From Bugula neritina (lineage: Eukaryota > Bryozoa > Gymnolaemata > Cheilostomatida > Bugulidae): DNA of 36,876 nucleotides. How positions within the stretch are numbered: position 1 is the stretch's first letter; every line of letters begins with the position of its first letter. Both the position numbers and the translations under genes were made by a program. Location of the stretch: the NCBI GenBank assembly GCA_964035545.1, contig CAXIUT010000286.1:1-36876 (forward strand). Direction: 5' to 3'. The notes below the pieces were generated by a model. The model did no database searches and was not told where the DNA came from. It worked only from the letters and a program-made list of their open reading frames with translations. Below are positions 1-11,744 of this stretch, piece after piece.

Positions 1-87
1 CCCAACCCCAACCCCAACCCCAACCCCAACCCCAACCCCAACCCCAACCCCAACCCCAACCCCAACCCCAACCCCAACCCCAACCCC
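1..87. repeat. Left telomere, CCCCAA repeats
   Basis: The window opens with about 14.5 perfect CCCCAA units and then changes abruptly to unique AT-rich sequence. This is the C-rich strand of a G4T2 telomere as known from oligohymenophorean ciliates. It marks a true macronuclear chromosome end. The following 143 bases up to the first gene are AT-rich and hold no gene that I can see. Confidence 0.97.
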
Positions 88-230
88 TTTATTTTATTAT
101 TTTTTGGGTATAATCAATTCAACTAGATAAAATACGATCATAAAAGCAACAAATTTGAGATTAATAGCAAAAAAACTATCAAAATTGATATTTAGGTTAA
201 CAATCTAAAGCATATATAACCTTATGATCA

Positions 231-1730
<1,500 letters not shown>

Positions 1731-1757
1731 AGATATTAAATGATATAAATGATATGA

Positions 1758-3674
1758 TCAATTGATAGGTTTGGTATGTGTGAGGTAGAATTCAAATCGC
1801 ACTATGAGCATTCTTATGAAACTGTCATCTTATAGTAAACTTATATGGGCTCTTCTTTGAGTTATTTTGTCCATTAGAGATTCTTTTAGGTCCATCTTCA
1901 CGCTGCATCTTACTATTTTACCCACTTGCTTGTTAAAATTTTAGTTTAGTTCGAGTATTTGTTCGTTTTATCCTTGGTAGTTGCATAGAGAGGAGTATAT
2001 AGGAACGTATTCGTCTTGATGGTTGCCGACTAATATGATATACTTGAAGTGCTGTCGGAGATTACATCTAGACAATTCTAATAAATAAGATTTATCTTAG
2101 CTATTTAACTATTTTATAGATTATGCTTTAGATACCTTTTACATGCAGAACATGCCCATTCTAACCAAGCAACTTTCGATTTCATGGGTGCCGAGATGAG
2201 GAGATCCAAGAGTAAGTAGCAAATTCAATTTATAGTGATAGGGTTCGATATGTTTGAGCATTGCTCTAGCGATGACGCCACCCAGTGAGAAGGCAATAAT
2301 GTTTACATGTTGGATCATTGTGTGTGACATGAGGTAGGAACTGAGTTATAGACCTGCTGTTTATCCTAAACTGCTGATACTTTAGTTGGTTCCTTTTGTT
2401 ATACTTTTAATCGAATAAAAATTATTGAATCCTAGGTACATATTGAGGTAGCTTTTTATTTTAGAGAGATCGAATTCGTTGCCTTCGAATCCATGGATTA
2501 AGATATTGACTGTTTTGTATAGATCTACAGGTTATCCTTCTAGTAACTCCTCGGAGACGATCATGAGAGGTTGTTGGCTTTCCAGTTGACAGTGATTGCC
2601 CATATTTCCTAGCAAATGATTGATTTTTTATTTATAATCCCAAAATTCTTATTATTCGATTTGATTATCAATGATAAAATTTTGACTATACTTGCCGATA
2701 CCGATATACTCCTCTACTCGTCTTTTCTAATGCAAAGAAATATCTTTGCCAATCCTTTCAGAATAGCTCGATATTATTTGAATGCATCTGACGAACAGGG
2801 CTCTGGTATTGATTTATATCATGCTTGATTATTAGCGGATGCATGCTGGGAGATGCTAAATTGTGCAGTCGTAGTGCTAGCATAGTTGCATTATAGATGA
2901 TTTTGATTGTTTTTTTAGTGGGATTGATGATTATATGCTATCGTTTATTTATGAGATGATTTTTATGTGGGACAAGTTGTGGATTTATGATTTTATCCAT
3001 TTTTGTTAGAAATTTTTGTTGTTTATTTTTTTTGATCTTTATTTATATAATTTTATTTTTTATTTCAATATTCTACTCATTCTTGCATAGCATCTCAATT
3101 TATCTTCGATTAGTATATGATACAAATTTCTAATAAAAACATCTCGACTTTATTTCTCTTGATTCCACAAACAACACTAAACTTTCTTCTCAACAAAATC
3201 ATATCCATCATATACATACTATTTCTCTACATTTTTGCCAATTCTATGCGCCATGATGGCAACATCGACAAATGAGATATACTAACATTTGCTGAAGATA
3301 AGTTTACGATAGTTGTATTATTTCAATTATATATTTTAGTTCAATTAGAATGTGAGATGTTCTTTTGCTACTTTTTATTCTTGGGTGTTTGTTGGTTCTT
3401 GTGGTTAGAAGGGGTGGGGGATGCCGTTGATTTTGTGGAGTTAGAAGTTGATGATGATATTTGGGTGGGTTGTTGTTGTTTGGATTATGAGGCCGGTGGT
3501 GAAGTAGATTTATTGGTCATTGAAGTTTATTTGGAATCTATCTGTATCATAGATATTGTACCTCTCTGAGATTAGCTTGTTGTTTTGGAGTTGGCTGCCT
3601 ATGCCGTAGGTGTTGCCGTTGTTTCGATCGATTGAGCGAGGTTTGTTCATGAGTTATGGTTTTATGATGCCCAT
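1758..3674 (-). CDS. FAM135-like protein with C-terminal DUF676 lipase-like domain
   Basis: One uninterrupted frame of 638 codons when UAA/UAG are read as Glu. The C-terminal third is an alpha/beta hydrolase of the DUF676/FAM135 type: VNILIHGFEGNEFDL (oxyanion-hole strand), VNIIAFSLGGVIARAML (G/A-x-S-x-G nucleophile elbow with Ser), LTLGSPHLGTHE, YIILVGNHQDEYVPIYSS (Asp region) and RRAHISLLEDDSF, which matches the family's last His motif. The N-terminal half is charged and low in complexity, with segments such as EIYFTTGLIIQ and LIFSKCEYISFVDVAI that may be the FAM135 N-terminal region. FAM135 proteins are putative serine esterases of unknown substrate. I chose the ATG at 3674 because the frame is open and protein-like from there; an upstream start is possible. 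The short plus-strand frames across this region are shadows. Confidence 0.85.
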
Positions 3675-4043
3675 TTTTATGTTTTTGGTTTGGTTGGGGG
3701 ATATTTTTATGATGTAATTTGAACTGTGGTGGAAACTTATTGATTGGAAATGAAGCGGGAGGATGTAGAGTTGATAGATTGAGGTTGTTTACATTACTTT
3801 ATATTTTTTATAATATTAGAAAGTGTTTTTTTTTGAATTTTTATATCGAATTGTATCATAGTCAAATAAATGTTAAGTCTATTTTTTATTTCATAGTGAA
3901 AAGATGTTCATTCTAACTATCTTAGATACTTATAATGAGTTCAACAAATTGAATATTATATAAATAACTTTTATAGTTGATTATTTATATTAAGTCTAGC
4001 TGATAATTATCAATTTTCTTTGATAGAATCAAACATAAAGTGA

Positions 4044-5424
4044 TCATTAGTCATCTTGGTATAGGATATCCCATTTATCGAATCGATTTTTACCTAATTT
4101 ATCAACCTAGATATGTGAAACAATCGAGTTGTCTTGATTTTAGCCATCTGCTACATCTGAAAGAAGGGTGTCTTCGAATGGCAGCTATGAATGCTAAAGA
4201 GCAACTTGTCTTTATTGTTTTTGTTATATTTTTTTTGAAGTACCTTTTGTTATTTTTATCATTTTTTATGATTTTGATTCTTATTTTTGTGGTTTTCTAG
4301 AAGTAGGTGTATTTTTGAAGAGTTACTATGATCTTTTGATACCTTTTATATTTTTATTATTAAGTTATTAATTATCTTAATTTTTCTTTTATGTTTAATA
4401 CTAATTTTTGATATCTTTCGTACTATTCTTTTTTTTGAAATTGAGGTCAGGTTGATCTCTAAGTGGCAGACATTCTGAACTTCTAATTTTTTTATAATTA
4501 ATCCGATTGATATCTCTAAGTTGAATAATTCCATCTTTAGAAGTCTACATCAAGATTCTAAATTCCTAAACTAAACATTCCTTTTTGAACAAAAAATTAT
4601 GATTAATCGGAAACCTAGATTTCCTCTTATATTGATCTTTATTCCCATCTTCTCCAAAAAGTTATTTATCAATCCATTAATTAAAATTAAGCAACTACTA
4701 TCTAATCTAATATATTTTATCTCTCAAAATTTGATTTTCTTTGACAACTCTTTAATTTTATTTCTAATTTCTCTACAATAAAAAGACATATTTTTAAAAT
4801 TCCTATTTCTAATATTTTTTATTTTGATTCTAAAAAACATCAAATGAATTTTTAGCCAATATTTGTGATTTCTAGCCAATTGATTTTTTCATTTGTTATT
4901 TTATGCGATTGACTTCTTGTTATTTCTTTTTTATGTCATGTAATATTTGTTCATTTTTTGTTTTTAGCATTGTTATCATTTTTTTATCTTAATCTTTTTA
5001 TTTTTTTATGTTTATGTCGTTTTTTTTTTGTTTTGTTTTTCAACTAAACCAACTAATTTTATATTCTACCTAATTTTCTATTAGATTATTATAAATTTCT
5101 ATGTCCTTGCTACATAAAACTTCTATATTTTTATTTTTAGTAATTTATACTATTGATCTCTTCTTTTATTTTGTTTCTATACTGGAGATCTTTCTGTCTG
5201 AAAGCTATCAACTCGACTATTGATCTTAAAGTTAGCTAGTTGTCGTGGCAGTATGGCATTTCGCCTAGTGATAGACCCCAATTTGATAAAATTGAACGTG
5301 AATGGGAACGTTGCTAGGTGTACCAATTCGTTGATGGTTGGTTTGATGTTGTTGTGTAGTTCGAATCGAATAAAGTGTCGTTGTTGTAGTCTGAGAATGG
5401 TTGGGAGTTTGTTGTTCTGTCCAT
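4044..5424 (-). CDS. Coiled-coil protein, unknown function
   Basis: About 459 codons, starting at the ATG at 5424 (MDRTTNSQPF) and ending in TGA at 4044-4046. The first 60 residues are Ser/Thr/Asn-rich; from about residue 65 the protein is a long Glu/Lys/Gln-rich coiled coil (for example LVELKNKTKK, EQILHDIKKKEQEVNRIKEQ, KYVFLLERNEKENERV). The C-terminus is acidic and mixed. The frame is continuous except at a run of ten T on the plus strand (5020-5029): removing one base joins both halves. A sequence slip is likelier than an intron, because no GT...AG of fitting length is there. Function is not recognisable; a cytoskeletal or basal-body role would be a guess. It is divergent from NDUFS1, with 198 bases between the two start codons. 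Confidence 0.7.
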
Positions 5425-5622
5425 TTTTTTTGAATTTTTTGAAAGGTTATTATATATTATTATTCTATTTTTTGAATTTTATGGTTATTTAAGTTATTTG
5501 AGTTCTTTTGATAGTGTTTATTTTATTGATGTTGATGAGAGATAAAATAAAAGTTAATTTGGTAGTTATATTTGTATTTGTTTGATGTTATTGATTGGAT
5601 ATTGAATATAATATATCATTGT

Positions 5623-7794
5623 ATGTTGCTTCGTTCATCTTGGTTGCGTAGCCATTTTAACCCATTTGGAGCATTTTCTACTAAGAAAATATAGATCTTT
5701 ATCAACAACAAACCTTACCAGGTGGATAACAACTTGTCTATTTTCCAAGCAGCTAAATAAAACAACATCTAAATCCCACGTTTTTGCTATCACTAGCGTC
5801 TAAAAGTAGCTGGCAATTGCAGAATGTGTCTAGTATAGGTTTAAAAATCACCAAAACCAGTCGCATCTTGCTGCTCCTCAGTAGCTCCAGCCATGAAAAT
5901 CCATACAACTAGCGAATACGCCCGTCATGCTCGAGGAGCAGTCATGTAATTTCTGCTAGCGAATCATCCTTTGGATTGTCCGATATGCGATCAGGGAGGA
6001 TAGTGTGATCTTCAGAACAATTCCCATTTCTATGGGTATAGTGTGGGTAGGTATAATTAGTTTAAAAGGGCAGTGCAGGATAAAAATGTTGGACCGCTTG
6101 TTGTTACACATATGAATCGATGTATTCATTGTACTAGGTGTATTCGGTTTAGTTAGGAAGTGGCTGGATTTCATGATCTAGGTACTTCAGGAAGAGGAAG
6201 AGCCACGGAAATTACTACTTATATTGAGAAGTTGCTTTTTTCGGAGATGAGTGGTAATTTGGCTGATGTCTGTCCTGTTGGAGCGTTGAATAATGGTCCT
6301 TTTGCATATACTTCACGTCCATATTAATTGTTATCTAAAAATTCAATAGATCTCATGGATTCTCTTGGCAGTAATGTTACTATTGACTATAAGGACAATA
6401 CTATTATGCGTGTGACTCCTCGAGTTCATGAAGCGATCAACTAATAATGGTTATCTGATAAATCTAGACAGGCTTTTGATGGTTTGAAGAGACAGAGGTT
6501 GAGAGTGCCATTGTTGAGGAAGGGTGCAGATTTTGCTGAATAGAGTTGGGAAGATGTGATGTCGATGATCGCATCTAGAATTGATAAAGTTGATGGGAAG
6601 GATATTGCATGTGGTATTGGTTAATTTTAGAGTGTATAAAATATCCAAGCAATGAAAGATTTCTTGAATGCTCTTAATAGTTTTAACTATTAATTTAGAC
6701 AGAGCGATCCCTTGCAAATAAACAATAATTTCAGATCTGATTTCTTGTTTAATTCTCAAATAGAAAGTATCTAAGATGCTGATGTTATTTTGCTAGTTGG
6801 TGTCAATCCTAGAACTGAGGCTCCAGTACTAAATTCTCGCATCCTCAAAGCAATCAATAAGAAGAAGACTAAGGTGATGAATATTGGTACAGCTGCTGAT
6901 CTGACCTACAGTTACACTCATTTGGGCAATTCAGCTTCTACTTTATCTGAATTGGCTCGAGGAAATCACCCAGCAGCTGAAGAGTTGAAGGCAGCCAAAT
7001 TGCCTCTGATGATAATCGGTCAAGACGCCTTAACAAGAAGTGACAGTGAGGCTATTCTTGCTTCTGCACATGAAGTGGCTAATACTTATAAATTTATTAA
7101 CTCATAATCTGGATGGAATGGATTCAATGTCCTACATCGAAATCAGGGAACAATCAATGCACTTGAACTTGGTCTTGATTTCAAACCGATAGCTACAGCA
7201 CCGAAGGTGATATTCCTTTTGGGTTGTGACAATAATATATAGCCATCTGATATTCCCAAAGATTCCTTTGTGGTTTATATTGTAATTTTATCTGTTATTT
7301 AGGGTTCTCATGGAGATCAAGGTGCACAATATGCTGATGTTATCTTACCAGCTTCAGCTTATACTGAAAGAAGTGGAACTTATGGTATTTACTTATATTA
7401 TTTAGTTAATACTTAGGGAAGGATACAGATGGGTCTTAAAGTGGTTGAATCTCCTGGCCATTCTCGAGATCAATGGGAAATTATACGTGCCCTATCTGAA
7501 TAATGTGGAGTTTCACTTCCTTATAACAGTGTTTAATAGTTAAGAGCGAGAATTTATAGTGTCGCTCCTTATCTATTGAAATATGAGCATATTTAATCTA
7601 GTGTATATGGTAAAGTGGCAAGTAAGAGTTGGAAATCTGGGTTGGAAATTGAGCCTACTCCTTTTGTGGACAGAATTGACAACTATTATATGACTGATTC
7701 CATTTCACGTAATAGTATAACTATGGCAAAGTGCTCTTCAGCTTTTAATTCTAAGAAAAATAGCAATTTCCAGAAGATTAGACAGGAATTCTGA
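5623..7794 (+). CDS. NDUFS1: NADH dehydrogenase (complex I) 75-kDa Fe-S subunit
   Basis: Electron-carrying subunit of respiratory complex I in the mitochondrial inner membrane; about 709 residues, as expected. The N-terminus [18 protein letters not shown] fits a targeting peptide. The 2Fe-2S domain follows ([18 protein letters not shown]), then the His-Cys 4Fe-4S site ([17 protein letters not shown]), the second 4Fe-4S cluster ([17 protein letters not shown] ... DVCPVGAL) and the molybdopterin-like C-terminal domain ([41 protein letters not shown]-like YYMTDSISR near the end). Two 21-nt introns, at 7282-7302 and 7385-7405, restore VVYIGSHGDQG and GTYVNTEGR exactly. It is the clearest proof of the genetic code here: two UAA codons at 6442-6447 give NEEW, and UAG at 5794-5796 gives CYHERL. 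Confidence 0.97.
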
Positions 7795-8007
7795 TCAATT
7801 ATAAATACAAATATCAAATAGTATAAGGCTACTATAATAATTAAACGGATTAATTAACTAAAAGTATGTTTAAAAGACATTGACTTTTGAATTATCATTA
7901 GATATTGTCAAAGTTATTTTTTTGATTTTAGGGGAGATTGTTATATGATTCTTTGGAGAGGATCTTTTCTTTTAATGTCTATTTTTTTGATTTTTTGTCT
8001 TATAGCT

Positions 8008-8396
8008 TCATAAAATAGATAGTACGTGATCTTAGGATTGGGATCTGATGAGATTGACTTAGATTTTATTATTTTTTTCCAAAATTTTGAATTCGGTCTT
8101 TTAATCTCTCGAATTATTTCCTTTGGAGAAGGGAACAAAACGAAAATGAGGCATATTGTGTTCTTTCTTGATAGAGTGACTTATTCTTTCGTCATTTTTG
8201 AGATTTGATACTAAATTAGATAATTTTTACAGTTGGATAGATGTTTTATCTAAGAGATAGGTGATGTGTCCCAATTGAGATGTCCTGGAAGAATGATTGG
8301 CAGTCCTCTTTCTTCTCTATTTCCATCTTATTCAAGACTCATGCTGGAGACTGATGATGAGGAAGTGTCTGATGTGTCTGTGGATTAGTCGAGCAT
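8008..8396 (-). CDS. Small hypothetical protein (122 aa)
   Basis: ATG at 8396, one 20-nt intron at 8211-8230 (GT...AG, like those in recognised genes), TGA at 8008-8010; after splicing the length is exactly 123 codons. The N-terminus is Ser/Thr/Asp-rich (MLDESTDTSDTSSSSVSSM), followed by a mixed basic and acidic region (HFRFVPFSKGNNSRDEKTEF). No domain recognised. Support comes from the intron and the clean exit in TGA; because only TGA stops translation in this organism, chance frames are long, so confidence is moderate. It is the last gene before the interstitial telomere tract and converges with NDUFS1. The 282 bases between it and the tract hold nothing I recognise. Confidence 0.5.
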
Positions 8397-8678
8397 AGCA
8401 ATTTGTAGTAATTAGCTTGTAAAGTAATTATTCATTTCTGTTATAATCAATGACAAAGCTAATCATTAAATGTCACAGTTTATAAAAGCATATATAGTCA
8501 ATGATTTATCATCTATATTTTTCAACGAATATCGAATTATTGAACTGATATATCAAAAATATCATTTTTGAATAATTTGTATTAATGTCATCATATTGTC
8601 GAATTCAAAGAAATTATTTTATTGATTATTAACCAATCAATAAAATATCTTATATAATATTTAAATAAGTAGAGTACA

Positions 8679-8741
8679 GGGGTTGGGGTTGGGGTTGGGG
8701 TTGGGGTTGGGGTTGGGGTTGGGGTTGGGGTTGGGGTTGGG
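8679..8741. repeat. Interstitial telomeric tract, 10.5 x GGGGTT
   Basis: Sixty-three bases of perfect GGGGTT repeats inside the window, in the orientation of a right-hand chromosome end. To the left lies AT-rich subtelomere-like sequence, to the right ordinary unique sequence with no CCCCAA start. With the telomere at 1-87 it frames an 8.7-kb segment that looks like a complete small chromosome. It could be an alternative telomere addition site, a fusion, or an assembly join of two chromosomes. Confidence 0.97.
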
Positions 8742-8894
8742 ATTTTACTATTATTAAAATATGATTGATAAAGTATGATTATTTAAGAGTAAGATGAGTA
8801 TAATAGTCATTTTGAAGCCATCTTTTTGATATATGATAATAATCTTTATTTTATTTGTTTGATAGTTATCTTTTTAGAGATAAGTTTTTATTTT

Positions 8895-9461
8895 TCATTT
8901 ATTTTATCTGGCTCTATGTTAATTAATTTATACGATCTTTATGTCTTTGGTTATTTATAACTTTTTATTGAATATTTGCAATTTTTATATCTTAGATTCT
9001 TTTTTATTTTATTTAGTATTACCATAAAATTATTTCTAACTGATTAATTCATTTTCGGGTAAGCTCTCATTCTCTTCTAGAAGTATAACTGATAACTTCA
9101 AACTTGAATAGTGGCTATTTGATTGCCTATCAGTCCTGCTTTCATTACCAAATTTGATTTCTTCTGGATGGTTGGAGTGAGAATTAGAGATGAGGCACAT
9201 ATTGGGAGGATTTCTGATAGAATTATAGTAACGTTGTCGGTTCAATTTGAAGACATATTTGGGACATTTGAGGAAGTTATGATCGATTTAAACTACAATA
9301 CAGATCGATATACATTGTTAGATAAAGAAAGACAGTGACTATTATGATTATTTGATTGGAAGTTAAGAGAAATTGAATGATGAAGGGTTGAAGGATGTGA
9401 GATTTTGGATATAATTTTGAAAGGAAGTAGTAGAAGTAATTTTGCTTAAGCAGTTTGACAT
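8895..9461 (-). CDS. Hypothetical protein (188 aa)
   Basis: ATG at 9461 to TGA at 8895-8897, 189 codons in one frame with UAA/UAG as Glu. The N-terminus is Ser/Thr/Asn-rich (MSNCLSKITSTTSFQNYIQN), the middle carries HNFLKCPKYVFKLNRQRYYN, and the C-terminal third is Lys/Glu-rich (NKKESKIEKLQIFNKKLEI). A possible in-phase 21-nt intron (GT...AG) exists near residue 50, so the mature protein may lack seven residues. No family recognised. It lies 44 bases downstream of the next gene on the same strand and 153 bases from the interstitial telomere tract. Plus-strand frames over it are shadows. Confidence 0.5.
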
Positions 9462-9505
9462 TTAGTTTGGTGGTTTTTTTGTTTTATATAAAAAATATAA
9501 AAACG

Positions 9506-9811
9506 TCAACAATAGAAATGACGAAGGTAGTTCTGATAAGAACTGGGAAAATACGAATTCTATTTATTTGTTTATGGAATAAAATAATTGAGAATTTATT
9601 CGAATAATTCGATTTTAGAAGCATGATTTTTTCTTTTTCTTTTTCGTTTGTTTTTGATCTATAATTAATCTGGTATGGAGAGTCTATTGAAAAAGAATTG
9701 TTTGCAATGGAATATTTGATCGATATTTCTTCGTATTTCTTCAAAAAAGATCATCTTCTTATTTGATTTTTTGTTTTTTAGTCTATGTTTTTGCAGCAAT
9801 TGTATAGACAT
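9506..9811 (-). CDS. Hypothetical basic protein (101 aa)
   Basis: ATG at 9811, TGA at 9506-9508, 102 codons without introns. It is rich in Lys, Phe, Asn and Ile: MSIQLLQKHRLKNKKSNKKM, then EEIRRNIDQIFHCKQFFFNR, a basic stretch KNKRKRKRK, and an aromatic C-terminus. No signal peptide or membrane segment is evident; the basic stretch could be a nuclear signal. Function is unknown. It sits between two other small minus-strand genes, 74 bases after the end of the upstream one. A second minus frame over part of the region is also open, so the reading is not certain. Confidence 0.4.
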
Positions 9812-9885
9812 AAAAAATAATTGAATTTTAATTTGTTTTGTAAGACAAATTGAGCTATTAGATTTAAAATCATACCAGAACTGAA

Positions 9886-10265
9886 TCAGAACAGTTTGAT
9901 TTTCTTTTTGCCATTCTCATCTTCCTCGAGTTCTTTTTTGTTTGAATTGCTCTCTTCTTTTGCAGGTTGGGAGATGGAAACGGTGGTTTAGAGCCTTGCG
10001 TTTTTGGCAGGAATGTTTTCTTAATTTTTGTCTTGACAAAATTAACATTTTTGTTCTGGAAAACACCTAGAACCTAGGTCTCTTATTTTTTTTAGTTACT
10101 CCTCTACATTTTAAAAAGTATACCAAGATGTTAGTATTCTGCCTTCTTTTACTTTATTATTATAGCAAAAGGAGTCTATGGTGGAAGTATTGGAACGTTT
10201 TCCTGGGATTTCTTCCCAATGTTTAATCCTTTTTCAGAGTTGTCTGACTAGTTGTCACTATTCAT
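9886..10265 (-). CDS. Hypothetical small acidic protein with CxxC motif (119 aa)
   Basis: ATG at 10265, a 20-nt intron at 10104-10123, TGA at 9886-9888; the spliced frame is exactly 120 codons. The intron is needed: the first exon (MNSDNESDNSEKGLNIGKKS) and the second (LKKIRDLGSRCFPEQKCEFC) are in different frames and both read well. A short helical Glu/Lys segment precedes RCFPEQKCEFCQDK, whose cysteines (C-x5-C-x2-C) might bind a metal, and the C-terminus is charged (KKELEEDENGKKKIKLF). No family recognised. It is divergent from the phosphatase gene, with 322 bases between starts. Confidence 0.55.
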
Positions 10266-10587
10266 TTATAAATTAATAATTCTCAAAGTAGTTTATAAAC
10301 TCCAGCTTTTTTTTATGCTTAATATCTAAAATAAAGAGATACTGATTACTTATAAATCAATATTAATGAACAAGATCGATAAGATTAAAATAATAAATTA
10401 GTTTTAAATGACAAATAAGCATTATTTTCATCTTATCATAGTTAAAATAAATAAACATAGATTCTCAAAATGACAGAAGAGTTAATATAATCAAAACTAA
10501 CAAAAACAAGATAAATCAATACATATTGATACCTATATAACTTGCCTGAATAACCATTTGATATTAGTTATTTTACATAATACAAAA

Positions 10588-11512
10588 ATGTTAAACAACT
10601 ATCTATAACAATAATAATACAAATCAAGTCACAAAATCTACACACATCCTTCGTCATCCCACCACATCTTCATCGGAGACATCCAATCCGCTCTCGATCT
10701 AACTTTTATATCCTAAAATAAAATATCAACCAGTACATCAATAACAATTTAGTTGTTACTGCTGCTTCGGGAATGGACCATGTTGCTTTCGATCCGCCAG
10801 TAAAACATATAGTGTATCCTTTGCTTGATATGAAATCATAAAATATATCGAAACATTTTGATTAGTTTTACAATGTGGTTGAAAAACAAATTGTTGGGGG
10901 AAGTATGTTGGTCCATTGCGCGGCGGGGATATCGAGGGTATTTTTGGATTAAGGTAGTCGTCGACTTTGGTTATTGCCTATCTGATGAAAAAGAATAATT
11001 GAGTTTTCAAGGAAAGTATTAGCTTTGTTCGGAGGAGTCGGTCGAATGTGTGTCCGAATTTAGGATTTGAAAGACAACTTAAAGAATATTAGATTGCTTT
11101 GAAACAGAATCAGGAGGAGAGGACTTTGGAACGGAGAGGAGGATCGAAAACTTCAGAATAAAAAAAACATAGCTCGAAACAAAAAATACTACCAGATATT
11201 AACTACATGGGTCGTACGCAGCTTAAACCAAAAGTGTTGGATCTTTTCTCGATTCAGCCATCGAAGCAATCAAGTCAGACATCTCGTCGATCGAATAGTG
11301 AAAAAGTCAGTCCTCCTCCAGAGATTTAACTCTATGGTACTCGTCGCATTTCATTTAAGTCATCAAAATCTAAGAGTATCGTAGAGAAAGCACCTCGAGT
11401 CGTAGCTCATCCAGCACATGAGGGTCGCATGAAGGCTAGCATGCCAGTAACTAAGATCGAGGAGGTGATGGTTCGTAGGTTACGGTTGTAGGGACAAGAA
11501 GGTATCGACTGA
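10588..11512 (+). CDS. Dual-specificity protein phosphatase with in-frame UGA
   Basis: A cytosolic or nuclear Ser/Thr/Tyr phosphatase of the DUSP family. After MLNNYLEQEEY the domain begins with HIFIGDIQSALDLTFI; introns at 10733-10752 and 10938-10957 (20 nt each) restore KISTIVTAASG and the signature HCAAGISRSSTLVIAYLMKK. The catalytic Cys is about residue 104, the Arg follows five residues later, and the general-acid Asp is likely in YPLLDMKSEN. RSRRSNVCPNLGFERQLKEYE completes the fold. The C-terminal 150 residues are basic and Ser-rich (RRSNSEKVSPPP), likely a regulatory tail. Odd: codon 125 (11000-11002) is TGA within MKKNN-x-VFKES, where the frame otherwise continues perfectly for 170 codons to a TGA at 11510-11512. 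It may be a nonsense mutation, a base error, or UGA read as an amino acid. Confidence 0.85.
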
Positions 11513-11744
11513 GAGACAGTTGCGTCACAAGCCGTTGCATAAGTTGGCATACTATTGATTTAATAATTTTGTTGGTTTTGATAATAATGATAAAATTATG
11601 ATTATTTTATCGATATAAATTGAAGGTGGTTTTATCTTGTAAATTGGTTATAATATATATGTTGAGGAGACATTATTTAGAAAGGATAGGATGATGATAA
11701 CCTATTTGATATTAATGGATAATAAATGAGATACTTGTATGAGA

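Noticed and set aside
3357-3569. Plus-strand frame of 70 codons rich in Trp, Val and Leu
   Set aside because: It is the mirror image of the Asn/Thr-rich N-terminal region of the FAM135-like gene, whose frame is continuous on the minus strand.
4040-4300. Plus-strand frame with a hydrophobic C-terminus, like a membrane protein
   Set aside because: The minus strand here codes the Lys/Glu-rich end of the coiled-coil gene; A-rich coding read backwards gives Phe/Leu/Ile runs.
8679-8741. End of a telomere-bearing transposon
   Set aside because: No transposase, no inverted partner tract and no target duplication are visible; the left segment carries ordinary housekeeping genes.
11000-11002. UGA as selenocysteine in the phosphatase
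   Set aside because: The site is not a Cys position in the family and no selenocysteine machinery or SECIS element can be seen here.
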